Assembly: GCA_965199685.1 (NCBI GenBank)
Contig: OZ241323.1
Span: forward strand, 2,814,238 to 2,878,237
DNA: 64,000 bases
Source of the DNA: SP5GCR1 sp965199685
GTDB taxonomy: Bacteria > Pseudomonadota > Gammaproteobacteria > Poriferisulfidales > Oxydemutatoraceae
Direction of reading: 5' to 3'
How positions within the stretch are numbered: position 1 is the stretch's first letter; the number at the start of each line of letters is the position of its first letter. Position numbers and translations under genes: made by a program. The notes under the pieces were generated by a model. That model worked only from the letters and a program-made list of their open reading frames with translations, ran no database searches and was not told the DNA's origin. Shown piece by piece: positions 27,101 through 34,194 of this stretch.

Positions 27101-28367
27101 GAGAGTTAGTTCTGTGGTGGCAAATAGAAGATACTATGTGATAGCTGATTATGATACAAACGCTGAAATGGCAGATGATGTAGGAATGATTAATGCAGCC
27201 CTAATAGCTAACTATAGAGACTTTCCAACTACGCCTGCTGAAGTTGAGATGGAAATTAATACGATAGTAGAAAGCTTGCGCATGAGCAATAATCTTAAAG
27301 GAGAGTACGAGACGGTTCTAGGAATCACAGCAAATGATAATATCACCACTGACACAATGAGCAGAATTAACACAATTAGTGTCGGTTGGAATAATATTGT
27401 TGATATAATGGGCGTACAAGCAACCTATAAAATATCACCTAATCAACCACTAACCTATGAGGTAGTGGATGGAACAGCAAGCATTCGTGGTAGTCAACTT
27501 GGAACAACAACTGCCTTACCTGTGGATATCTTAAATAATGCAGACCAAACTAATGATGTTTTAAGAGCCCATGATGGACAAGACGATTTGCCAGTATTCT
27601 TTACACACACGGGCCTTATAATAGCAGCAAACAGAGGTGGGAATATGCGCAATGATTATTCAGCAGCCAATATAGACTATACCGACGAAGATAGAGATAT
27701 TGAAAGACTGACTGGACTCACAGGAGGCATAAATGCTGGAATAATTTCAATTGCGACATTTGGTGTTTCTGATGTTCCATATGGTTTCAGTTCAAATGCA
27801 GATGGCATTACTACTACTACTAATGTAATAGGAGGTACTGCTTATATTACATTCCCAATACAAGTTGACGATGACTTAGTTGGTGATTCCTTATATGTTG
27901 GGAAATATACTGATAGCTGGAGGCCTTTTGAAAGAGGTCTTGAAACAGGAGACACTTGGTTTGCGATACAACGTAGAGATCGCACGCAATCTAGAGATCG
28001 CATGCTAATTGGAAGTTCCACCGCACCATGTCCGACTAGTCCTGAGGTATACATGAATGAGCATACCGGAACCAGAAATGAGCGCGGAACTGATAATATG
28101 GACTTCATAGCAAGTAAAAATAACTGCATCATGCTAGTTATAACTGATGGCAATCTTTATGATGTCAGCAGTCAAGACGGTAGAATAATTGATCCGGTTG
28201 GCATATCAACTATACAGTTAAGCGATGGAACAGAGCAGCCTCGCAGAGGTGGCGGCGGTGGTGCTGTCGGTATTAGCGATGCCATCCTATTAATAGGAGG
28301 GATAGCACTGCTACTAGTTGCAACAGCTAGAAATCGTCGTCGCAAGCAAACCACTGCAACTTCCTAA
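21153..28367 (+). CDS. Giant secreted Ig-like repeat protein with GlyGly-CTERM tail (locus 1)
   Basis: 2404 aa. It has a signal peptide (about 1-18) and a start supported by AAGGAAAAAGG. Residues about 25-210 include a Cys-rich start and a beta-rich domain that may be cohesin-like. Next comes a domain shared with the second giant protein (FRLDGKT...YGxGxGVRxEFSK). At least six beta-sandwich modules of 120-180 aa follow, each opening with a phrase like RDTTGPxxTV or DSTPPRITV. A TSP3-like calcium motif DADSDGDGLIDVADN is near residue 1644. The tail has RRGGGGGAVG (2364-2373), a hydrophobic helix and the basic end RNRRRKQ, which fits the GlyGly-CTERM sorting signal (TIGR03501 type). Known: such tails are cut by rhombosortase, and the proteins use T2SS. 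The rhombosortase gene follows 258 bp downstream. Probable surface adhesin or scaffold. Confidence 0.85.
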   Translation: MNKFLFIILLLLSFSISAQQLPRDRFGGDLLSGCNNCNLAQDGIVHLQFDPDTAEIVTENINGTSTERFKVTVRVKAASSSAPFAYVSGNARIRYNNSAFGALVRDRLCDFDRSSIFTAFSSDFSRRYSLGRTQNDPDRITLTETTALSSAGDPFDDSVLQSIDISNYAELTNDYQPLITMRCTINNEEMDAGFVFDGQAAGEQNIRNFVAEASTTGLLPSTPMLALADNDFRGFRLDGKTWVKDYARYGDGKGVRLEFSKNIMTPLAVGHFSLDNTDDSRISTVTHMVGTPYAEIEFSGEAIANDILRISTGTTVMDVDRLANDNFAASLFYDEGAPRIDTRPTQDGNAFTLTFSSPISPIHLSPSDLCVTEPNGICQANESSRTVPVLSVTTHGEMPTTLTMVVDPAAGAKTGGMRSIEFRRNAVLLANNTPGQGDLKVVEDYQPRLREALELQDMIGAQITVARTDIRGDSISSDLVPIGGRYVIYFRVTADEDVGDLDQLSSYQLQDNGRNPISFDPASAITPVTSQSRQRDVIITYFVPVSNQRVSGAEFFRLVRSGATSLRDGANRDPIRDNDNPSTTRIANGAEITPNASARAPRDTTGPSITVTATRAIPNPDNGNRYTMSFTVTNSEHGDPMNNPISDLADLDSYTLLRRSGGSNSSSGFTIVPYDPNDNDSSTSSIDISGGEATATLEFVVTMPTQTITEATEGFLLARADNDNALLDSNRNAPRFGGNNIVRGTVIDASAIAERDTTRPNLTVMASEPELTTTMTYNFSFKVTASEPVRGLDNASSYSLLVAEEEDDITDGGLVAATNPTPIVSFSADRPTTATVSYMNVHVINDLPNTTFPYGLMLGRANDGLLDLANNDPLQTNADGTRPANTPGNEVSNDEPLQAADPDAGERGAVVLLDSTPPRITVTANSIVADPATSGRYTIQFTISADEAVRNIGTAASYILKRIQGTNNFSQNVSDIATVTPVVADGTSLDGNRAVINYTVTFTGNIETRLTNIRGTQGFTLALVSGTGQINLQDIATNLPVKRDGSPIYNNAGTGFIETNGIIAPITGGIIDARAVAARDTTGPDLTVMAVAGGASPGATPTTFTGSFNVTATENIRDIHTTRSYVLLRIPLSSGGTANNAGAVVETDASLIPISGTNLSQAATIGFTATLDNVEQARSTFGFTLARGPITSGGLRDVWDNAVTANSAQADRLTAGNSAVATIEKVPPQINVVAFGSEPKAVPVAGSNGRQYTVTFDVNVENNEEVRGIGNTSSYNVIRMEGSSEITFTAIRGTPNAGNTRARLVYTVTVDGSPIGITGFNLAGTNNAEALRDNSGNFAVPVGSTTPIANNMRIDGGNDAIATRDNTPPIISIVDNSPMALAKPFDDDDDTFGGDSIRNYEVAFMVNVEEDGGDVATLGLPTSYQLYRITTPTMMPTTDGFDATIGGGPNLMRMDAAVSILYDVKFVNDEDVRNTHSFGLYRANDVNALIDDSGNLPIRNRGRLPNDPSDDDRIDPNTEIDSTLRASRERANAMECAAFYPNIGQTELFFNVVSEYEVDNPPEENLEITQQGSTSTISLAISSLEQDGIILNDGRSILKATLDEEIRSRIEMDAIDATYTHTTSTSQLNVASIRADCSRDLTEDADSDGDGLIDVADNSPFDGSASTETTSFNDLDGNAANPNTAAPLDDRADPPVEVLDDAYYSREAVVRSLLRGEEFTYIHTDGSRQTFTEMDALDREQYFGIEENANTQIFRIESDSECDLVLDAARMNNLIKVRINEFCGNDRVTAFSAEPVTSGQEYKWAEVGSDGLLVPSEVSGENDYFSYTLRILPEINFLGQSSYIFPTTGTQTVLISAYTGDDSRTIDSLEINNNRGSSDIEEELVYDSQTKTISNDDDPYNIATNALPIPGETITHWLVGGSRIWRPTTRTVARLGVEGETDPLANIDYAIGPNNNVDVRVAGDDETVTRIRQILLYDIDNNMRVSSVVANRRYYVIADYDTNAEMADDVGMINAALIANYRDFPTTPAEVEMEINTIVESLRMSNNLKGEYETVLGITANDNITTDTMSRINTISVGWNNIVDIMGVQATYKISPNQPLTYEVVDGTASIRGSQLGTTTALPVDILNNADQTNDVLRAHDGQDDLPVFFTHTGLIIAANRGGNMRNDYSAANIDYTDEDRDIERLTGLTGGINAGIISIATFGVSDVPYGFSSNADGITTTTNVIGGTAYITFPIQVDDDLVGDSLYVGKYTDSWRPFERGLETGDTWFAIQRRDRTQSRDRMLIGSSTAPCPTSPEVYMNEHTGTRNERGTDNMDFIASKNNCIMLVITDGNLYDVSSQDGRIIDPVGISTIQLSDGTEQPRRGGGGGAVGISDAILLIGGIALLLVATARNRRRKQTTATS

Positions 28368-28625
28368 ACCACTTGCTCTTGTGTAGGGGCGGACTTATAT
28401 GTCCGCCCTAACGTACCGTTCAGTACCATTCTAACCGCCATGTGCCATATAATTTATGGTGACCACCCGTAGGGGAGGGCTAACATGCCCTCCCTAACGC
28501 GACGTACTTGCACGATTTATACATTCATCTATCAAATTTACGAAAACCATACAGGTGGCGCAGGGCAGTTAGATGGTACAAGTACAATACTCTAGGGAGG
28601 GCATGTTAGCCCTCTCCTACAGCTC
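28368..28625. repeat. Repeat block between giant gene and rhombosortase
   Basis: It contains palindromes GGGGCGGAC...GTCCGCCC (28383-28410) and GGGAGGGC types at 28469-28496 and, inverted, 28593-28620. The last one ends only 5 nt before the rhombosortase start codon, so there is no room for a normal Shine-Dalgarno sequence. Confidence 0.85.
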
Positions 28626-29204
28626 ATGAAATACTTTTTCAGCAACCCTAGTTTCTATTATGCGGCTTTAGTGATTCTTGCTGCCCTGATCTGCACCTAC
28701 TATCAAGAACTCTTCATATATCAAAGACAGCTATTGGAGCAAGGACAATTATGGCGTTTATTTAGTGGCCATTTTGTACACCTAAACGATAAACATTTAA
28801 TACTCAACTTGATTGCCTGGATCATTATTTTCTTTTTAGGTCTCAATTATCTATTACTTCTGAGATGGGTTGTTTTATTGTTTATATTGACATTATCAAT
28901 CTCAGCAGGTTTATATTATTTTGTTCCTGAAATCTTATATTACGGTGGATTATCGGGTGTTTTACACGGTTACTTTGCTTATATCTTAGTGGAATGGATC
29001 AAAAACAAACAAAGGCTTGCGTGGATTATTTTGCTATTGTTAATAGCAAAAACATTAATAGAAAACTTCTCAGATATAGGTTCGTCTACAGCCGAATATC
29101 TAGATCTTCGGGTGGTCACGGAGGTACATCTAATAGGCGTTGTCATTGGTATTCTCTTTGCATTATTAACTTCATATCGGGAGCATAATTCAAATACTAA
29201 GTAA
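28626..29204 (+). CDS. rrtA: Rhombosortase (rhomboid-family GlyGly-CTERM protease)
   Basis: 192 aa, an integral inner-membrane protein with about six helices. It has the family motif LWRLFSGHFVHLNDKHLILN (42-61), the serine motif GLSGVLHG with catalytic Ser110, and the partner His168 in EVHLIG. These match rhombosortase (TIGR03902 type) rather than generic GlpG. Known family role: it cleaves the GlyGly-CTERM tail of T2SS-exported proteins, e.g. Vibrio cholerae RssP acting on VesB. The giant protein upstream carries such a tail. Odd: the first eight or so codons (from ATGAAATACTTTTTC) match the right end of the dispersed MITE repeat, and no Shine-Dalgarno sequence is visible; a GTG at 28671 is the next plausible start but would cut into the first helix. 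Confidence 0.88.
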   Translation: MKYFFSNPSFYYAALVILAALICTYYQELFIYQRQLLEQGQLWRLFSGHFVHLNDKHLILNLIAWIIIFFLGLNYLLLLRWVVLLFILTLSISAGLYYFVPEILYYGGLSGVLHGYFAYILVEWIKNKQRLAWIILLLLIAKTLIENFSDIGSSTAEYLDLRVVTEVHLIGVVIGILFALLTSYREHNSNTK

Positions 29205-29355
29205 TATTTAGTAATTCTTGGCATAATGCTTCCAAAAACAGGGAATATACAAGTATTTCATTCACTTGCGTTATATCTGATATTTTTGATAAACACCACT
29301 TTTGACTATAAAACAGGTATAATACCCTCTTGTAATTTATTAGGAGGACTTAATA

Positions 29356-29865
29356 ATGGCAACTATCTCTTTACAAGGTAACGAAATACGCACGAGTGGC
29401 AAGATACCCGCAGTCGGCACACAGGCACCGGATTTCTTGTTGGTGAATAAGGATTTAGAAGATATTTCTCTTTCTAGCTTTAAGGGCAAGAAAAAACTGA
29501 TATCCATAGTTCCTAGCTTGGATACGCCGGTCTGTGCTACTTCTACTAAGAAATTTAACCAAGCTGTGGGCGAACTCGAAGACAGTGTTTGCATAGTTGT
29601 GTCTGCCGACCTGCCTTTTGCAATGTCACGGTTCTGCAGTGCCGAGTCACAAGCGAATATTATGCCGCTTTCTATGATGCGTTCTAGAAATTTTGCTAAA
29701 GATTACGGCGTTCTAATTGAAGACGGTCCCTTAGCCGGCATTACGGCGCGGGCAGTCATAGTTCTGGATAAGGCGGATATAGTGCAACATGCAGAATTAG
29801 TTGATGAAATCAGCGACGAACCCGACTACGACAAAGCACTACAAGCCCTAAAAGCAGATTCCTAA
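29356..29865 (+). CDS. tpx: Thiol peroxidase (atypical 2-Cys peroxiredoxin)
   Basis: 169 aa, usual length, with AGGAGG 9 nt before the ATG. The peroxidatic cysteine is in PSLDTPVCATSTKKFN (Cys60 region) and the resolving cysteine in the SRFCSAE motif about 34 residues later, which is the Tpx spacing. It reduces hydrogen and lipid peroxides using thioredoxin. It stands alone and converges on the ubiI-like gene, with a strong hairpin between them. Confidence 0.95.
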   Translation: MATISLQGNEIRTSGKIPAVGTQAPDFLLVNKDLEDISLSSFKGKKKLISIVPSLDTPVCATSTKKFNQAVGELEDSVCIVVSADLPFAMSRFCSAESQANIMPLSMMRSRNFAKDYGVLIEDGPLAGITARAVIVLDKADIVQHAELVDEISDEPDYDKALQALKADS

Positions 29866-29872
29866 CGCAAAC

Positions 29873-29897
29873 CATTCCCCTCCAAAGGAGGGGAATG
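29873..29897. terminator. Perfect hairpin between convergent genes, likely bidirectional terminator built from a repeat
   Basis: CATTCCCCTCC (29873-29883) pairs perfectly with GGAGGGGAATG (29887-29897) around AAA. The same core occurs inside the MITE-like elements. It sits 7 nt after tpx and 23 nt from the end of the opposing gene. There is no T-run, so a termination role is inferred from position and stem strength. Confidence 0.5.
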
Positions 29898-29920
29898 ATC
29901 CTTCCCCTACGGGTGGTTTC

Positions 29921-31093
29921 CTAGCTGATACTTCCTGCTCGGCGTAGGAAAAAATTCTTTAATGTCGGCATTTGGTTGACTAATCGCAATCCGCTTGTTC
30001 GCACATAGGTGCATAGAGGCGAGTAATCGGAAAATATCCATAGCAGGCTCTCCAACCCGATTTTCATGCACTGATTATTACCTTTGACCATGCGTTCATA
30101 GCGACGCAATAAAGGATAGTTTAGCTTCATAGAAGGGCTACTATCCAATAAACCCAACAGCACATTCAAATCTGCAAAGCCTAGGTTTGCACCTTGCCCT
30201 GCTAAAGGATGAATGTTATGCGCTGCATCCCCTATCAACAACATACCTGGTGCAACATACCGATCAACATAACCGCCACGAAGTTCAAAGGCACAGATTT
30301 CGCTCATTGCCGATAATTCCCCGAAGCGTTCCTCCATTTCTCGACTCGTCCTACTCATCAATTCTTCGGTGTCTAGTTCTGCGATTTGGCGGGCTAGCGC
30401 ATTTGGGCATGACCACACGACAGCGCAGACCCGATCCGCTAACGGTAAAAATGCCAGCACCCCGTTACTAGAGAAACGTTGCCATCCAGTAAACCGATGA
30501 TTTTCGGTGGTTCGCACTATATAAGCAAAAGCGGTTTGTTGATAATCCTGCACCGACCATCGTACATTCATCAGTTGGCGTATTTGTGACTGCACTCCGT
30601 CTGCACCAATTATCAATGAAAACTGCCGATGTTCATCACCATCACCATTTAATTTCGTATCTAATACGCCGTCTTTTGATATATGTGCCGAGACTATCTG
30701 CATACTGCCGTGTTGAATAGAATTAAGCTGCTCTATGCGTTGCCACAAGGCATTTATCAAGTATTTATGTTCGACGATGATACCCAAGCGTGTGGCACCA
30801 ATGTCGCTGGCATCAAAATGTATGCGCCCGCCGCCGGTATCCCATACTTCTAGGGCTTCAAAATTTGAGTAGCGTGTAATAAGCGGCATCACTTGTGCTG
30901 CTTCTAAGAGAGCGACCGAGGCTTGACTTAGCGCATAAGTACGTGCGTCGTAATGTTGTGTGTCTAAATCAGATGCTTCGGGTTGCTTTGCACATAGTTG
31001 TACTTTGATATTACGTTGTGCTAAACAGATAGCACAGCTTAAGCCAATAACGCCGCCGCCGATTACGGCAACGGACTGATCAAATTTTTGCAT
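29921..31093 (-). CDS. ubiI: FAD-dependent ubiquinone-biosynthesis hydroxylase (UbiI/VisC-like)
   Basis: 390 aa. It has the FAD dinucleotide motif GGGVIGLSCAICLAQ (12-26), the DG motif IIGADGVQSQIR near 160-171, and the C-terminal GDAAHNIHPLAGQGANLGFAD motif near 285-305. These define the UbiH/UbiF/Coq6 monooxygenases, which hydroxylate the quinone ring with O2 and NADPH. The position after ubiH and pepP matches E. coli pepP-ubiH-ubiI, which favours UbiI (C5 hydroxylase); UbiF or UbiM cannot be excluded. Its start overlaps the end of ubiH by 14 nt. Confidence 0.8.
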   Translation of the reverse strand: MQKFDQSVAVIGGGVIGLSCAICLAQRNIKVQLCAKQPEASDLDTQHYDARTYALSQASVALLEAAQVMPLITRYSNFEALEVWDTGGGRIHFDASDIGATRLGIIVEHKYLINALWQRIEQLNSIQHGSMQIVSAHISKDGVLDTKLNGDGDEHRQFSLIIGADGVQSQIRQLMNVRWSVQDYQQTAFAYIVRTTENHRFTGWQRFSSNGVLAFLPLADRVCAVVWSCPNALARQIAELDTEELMSRTSREMEERFGELSAMSEICAFELRGGYVDRYVAPGMLLIGDAAHNIHPLAGQGANLGFADLNVLLGLLDSSPSMKLNYPLLRRYERMVKGNNQCMKIGLESLLWIFSDYSPLCTYVRTSGLRLVNQMPTLKNFFLRRAGSIS

Positions 31094-32321
31094 TGTGTGA
31101 ACTCAGCGTGGTTCCACTTGCGAGGCGTGGCCAGGGCGGCGACAAGCCTAAGGTTTTACGTACTAAAATGCGTCTTATGAACGGCAGCATATCCAGCATA
31201 GTTAAACTTACTCCCAGCAAAGGCGCGAACGGTTGCTTTAATCCGACACACAGTTTGGCAAGCGAATGGGTGAAATACATCACTTTGCGTACATCGCTAG
31301 CTCTCTCTTGACTATAGCTTTGGAGCAAATCCGCTGCACTTGCATCGGGCGAATCGTGCAGATGTTCCACTAAAAAAGCGATGTCGCGCAATGCAAGATT
31401 CAACCCTTGACCACCGACGGGGTGAATAGTTTGTGCGCTGTCGCCGAGTAATACTGTCCGTCCTATAGCAATGCGCTTGGCGTAGAATAAAATCAACGGA
31501 TAGATAATACGTTTTCCTATTTCATATATTTTGCCGATGCGTTGCCCTAAGTCTTGCTGCAATTTGTTTATGAAGTCGGCATCGGATAGATCCATTGCTT
31601 GCGCTCCTGTCTCCCCTACATAAACTCTGCCGATAATACGTTCTCCAGCAGGTTGATGGGGTAATACTGCGATTAACCCGTCATTGGTGAAACGCTCGTA
31701 AGCCACATGTCGTTCAAGTGATTCACTATGTATACGGGCGACGATAGCCGACTGTTGATAGTCCTTTTGTCTAAAAGAGAATCCCAGAGCTTTGCTAATA
31801 TCATTTTGTTTCCCGGATGCTATTATCAGCAAACGTGTTTTGATAGTGTGCTGTTTGTCTTTTTGCTTGAGCGACAAAGCTATGTGTGTGCCGTGATCCT
31901 TTGCAGACTCCACTAAAGTGGACGAGTATATCTTTAGGTTGTCTAATTCAAGTAGCGTTTGATGCAAACCAGCCAATAAATCTGCGGCACGGATAACACA
32001 ACCTAAAGCGTCTATGCCTTCGTCCTCGGCACGGATACGGGTTGTGCCGAAAGCATCCTTGCGCGACACCCTAATCTCCTGCACCGCACAAGTATCGCTT
32101 TTAATGGTGTCCCATACATTGATATTTTGTAATATTCTACGGCTACCATCCGAGAGTGCAATTCCGCGTAGCGGTATTTTGTTTGCAGCATTCTTGATGT
32201 CGTGTACATCTATGATAGCGATAGAACCTACATGCTTATGCAACGCAACTGCAGCAGCAGCTCCGGTGAGTCCCGCCCCTATAATAGCGATATCGTATTC
32301 CTTTTGAAAAAGTGCCGTCAT
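31080..32321 (-). CDS. ubiH: 2-octaprenyl-6-methoxyphenol hydroxylase-like FAD monooxygenase
   Basis: 413 aa. It has the FAD motif IIGAGLTGAAAAVALHK (13-29), and LLGDSAQTIHPVGGQGLNLALRD near 298-320, with the typical UbiH Ser-Ala-Gln variant of GDAAH. It acts in ubiquinone synthesis at the membrane face. It overlaps the downstream ubiI-like gene, so the two are coupled. A 222-bp repeat-bearing gap separates it from pepP, unlike the tight E. coli operon, so a repeat insertion may have split the operon. Confidence 0.85.
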   Translation of the reverse strand: MTALFQKEYDIAIIGAGLTGAAAAVALHKHVGSIAIIDVHDIKNAANKIPLRGIALSDGSRRILQNINVWDTIKSDTCAVQEIRVSRKDAFGTTRIRAEDEGIDALGCVIRAADLLAGLHQTLLELDNLKIYSSTLVESAKDHGTHIALSLKQKDKQHTIKTRLLIIASGKQNDISKALGFSFRQKDYQQSAIVARIHSESLERHVAYERFTNDGLIAVLPHQPAGERIIGRVYVGETGAQAMDLSDADFINKLQQDLGQRIGKIYEIGKRIIYPLILFYAKRIAIGRTVLLGDSAQTIHPVGGQGLNLALRDIAFLVEHLHDSPDASAADLLQSYSQERASDVRKVMYFTHSLAKLCVGLKQPFAPLLGVSLTMLDMLPFIRRILVRKTLGLSPPWPRLASGTTLSSHNAKI

Positions 32322-32382
32322 TGCTACTCAACCGCTTGCGCCATTGAATTTACGATAACCATCCGTAGGGGAGGGCTAACAT

Positions 32383-32531
32383 GGGGCTGTTGAAAAATAG
32401 AACCGCCGTTTGTTGCAGTAGCACAAACGGCGTGACTTTGTGCAGAACCTTTGCAACCACCCCGTCAGGCTTCGCCTGCCACCCTCCACAGGAGGGGAAT
32501 GTACCAATGCAAACACTTTTTCAATAGCCTC
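32383..32531. mobile_element. MITE-like element carrying a family A hairpin
   Basis: Left end GGGGCTGTTGAAAAA (32383-32397) and an imperfect inverted right end (32514-32531, CACTTTTTCAATAGCCTC). Inside are the hairpin CGCCGTTTGT/ACAAACGGCG (32404-32413 with 32423-32432, loop TGCAGTAGC) and the CCCCTCC-type hairpin in inverted orientation. It lies between pepP and ubiH, 12 bp from the pepP stop codon. Confidence 0.75.
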
Positions 32532-32543
32532 GTATTGCATTAT

Positions 32544-33866
32544 TTATTCCGCCTCAGACATTAGCGATTCAATGTCATCTACATTTTTAACTAAATCTTT
32601 GCTGAGCACTTCGGGTCCTCGGGTTGTTACCAGCACATCGTCTTCTATACGAATTCCGGTATTGCGGAATTGCTTAGCGACATTGTTTCTATTGTCTATA
32701 TATAAACCCGGTTCTACGGTTAGCACCATGCCTGTCTCAAAACATTGAGGTTCACCCGATTTCCCTTTGCTATAAGCCATTGTATCGTGCACATCCAATC
32801 CTAGCCAGTGTCCGATTCCGTGCATATAAAAATCTCTGTAGGCAGAACGTTTGAGCAAAGCGGTCAAAGAACCTTTTAATAAGCCTGTGTCAATCAAGCC
32901 TTGGGTTAAGGCGCGCACCGCAGCGTTATTGACATCAAGCCAGTTGTTACCCAATTGCACTTTGGCGATAGCTTTTGATTGTGCTTCCAAGACGACTTCG
33001 TAGAGTTCTTTTTGATGGCTATTAAAACGTTTATTAATAGGAATAGTACGGGTTATATCGCTGGCATACATTTGGTGTTCGGCTCCGGCATCTACAAGTA
33101 GCAGGTCTCCGGATTTTAGGCGGCTTTTATTATCGGTATAGTGCAGTACACATGCGTTGACACCAGCGGCTACTATTGAGGGGTAGGCGGGGCGTGCATG
33201 ATGTTGGTGGAATACCTTCATGAACTCCGCATCAATTTCGTACTCGTATAGTCCCGGACGACACATTTGCATCATTTGCCGATGTGCGATAGAGGTGATA
33301 TCAACCGCTTGTTGCATCGTCTCAATTTCTAGCTTGGATTTTTTTAGGCGTAGTTTGTCTAACAATATGCTTATATCCGCATAATAGCTAGCTATGGCGT
33401 GGTTTCTCCGATTACGGCGAGTTTGTTGGCATAGTGCGGCGAGTTGTGGAAATTTATCAGTGTCGGAAGTATCGCAGTATAGATATCGTCTGTTGTCAAT
33501 CAGCAGAGGAAAGATTTCGGTGAATGCATCTATAGGAAAAACTTTGTCTGCACCAAGCATGCGTTTTGCACGGCTAAGACCCATGCGCGCACCTTCCCAC
33601 ACTATAGTATGTTCATCGTTCGGGGTACAGAACAAAATATAATCACCCAAGGGATGCCCGGGTGCCAACACCATAATCATTTGATCTTCAACACTTCCAT
33701 TTAGGTAGTAGAAGTTACTATCTTGGCGATACGGATACTGAACATCGTTTGAATAGTTCTTTTGTTGCGCGGCAAACATGCACACGATAGCATCGGGTCC
33801 TGCCGATCTTAAAACGCGTTTTCTACGACTTTCCAACTCTTTGGAAAAAATATTTTTTTTAGTCAA
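32544..33866 (-). CDS. pepP: Xaa-Pro aminopeptidase
   Basis: 440 aa, normal length. The N-terminal creatinase-like domain leads to a pita-bread metallopeptidase domain. The five metal ligands are recognisable: Asp in LLVDAGAE, Asp in SDITRTIPI, His in MHGIGHWLGLDVHD, Glu in TVEPGLYI and Glu in GIRIEDDVLV. It removes N-terminal residues preceding proline using two Mn ions, in the cytoplasm. It heads the conserved pepP-ubiH-ubiI group and is divergent from the zapB-like/zapA pair, as in E. coli. Confidence 0.94.
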   Translation of the reverse strand: MTKKNIFSKELESRRKRVLRSAGPDAIVCMFAAQQKNYSNDVQYPYRQDSNFYYLNGSVEDQMIMVLAPGHPLGDYILFCTPNDEHTIVWEGARMGLSRAKRMLGADKVFPIDAFTEIFPLLIDNRRYLYCDTSDTDKFPQLAALCQQTRRNRRNHAIASYYADISILLDKLRLKKSKLEIETMQQAVDITSIAHRQMMQMCRPGLYEYEIDAEFMKVFHQHHARPAYPSIVAAGVNACVLHYTDNKSRLKSGDLLLVDAGAEHQMYASDITRTIPINKRFNSHQKELYEVVLEAQSKAIAKVQLGNNWLDVNNAAVRALTQGLIDTGLLKGSLTALLKRSAYRDFYMHGIGHWLGLDVHDTMAYSKGKSGEPQCFETGMVLTVEPGLYIDNRNNVAKQFRNTGIRIEDDVLVTTRGPEVLSKDLVKNVDDIESLMSEAE

Positions 33867-34194
33867 ATTTCTTTACCTGTAAAATTGTTCAAACTCAAAA
33901 CATCTATTATAGTGTCTAGATACAATCTCACACCACTTTTGTATGCCGCATAAAGAATTTAGGTCGGCAGTCAATAGCATGGTTAAACTATTGATAAATA
34001 GTATTATTTTGTCGTTTTTCTTTTGTTTATACATGTCGCTACATTCGTAATAACACTGTGCATTTTATAAAATGTTTTTGAGTCGTAGTTGTATAACACC
34101 GTACTTTTATACTTCAAAATTGAAAATCATCGTCCGCCTAACAAAGAAAAAAAACTTGACGTAGAAAAAAAAAGTTATATTATCAATACCTAAT
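33867..34194. other. Divergent promoter region between pepP and zapB-like gene
   Basis: 328 bp, very AT-rich, without the dispersed repeats found in most other gaps and without an ORF. Apart from the promoter described at 34156-34183, I see no structured element here. Confidence 0.6.
34156..34183 (+). promoter_or_regulatory. Sigma70-like promoter of the zapB-like/zapA/6S unit
   Basis: TTGACG (34156-34161) and TATTAT (34178-34183) are separated by 16 bp. The start codon at 34195 is only 11 nt after the -10 box and no Shine-Dalgarno sequence precedes it, so the mRNA may be leaderless or nearly so. Confidence 0.6.

Noticed and set aside
29302..29323. tpx promoter
   Set aside because: TTGACT and TATAAT are present but only 10 bp apart, too close for a sigma70 promoter.
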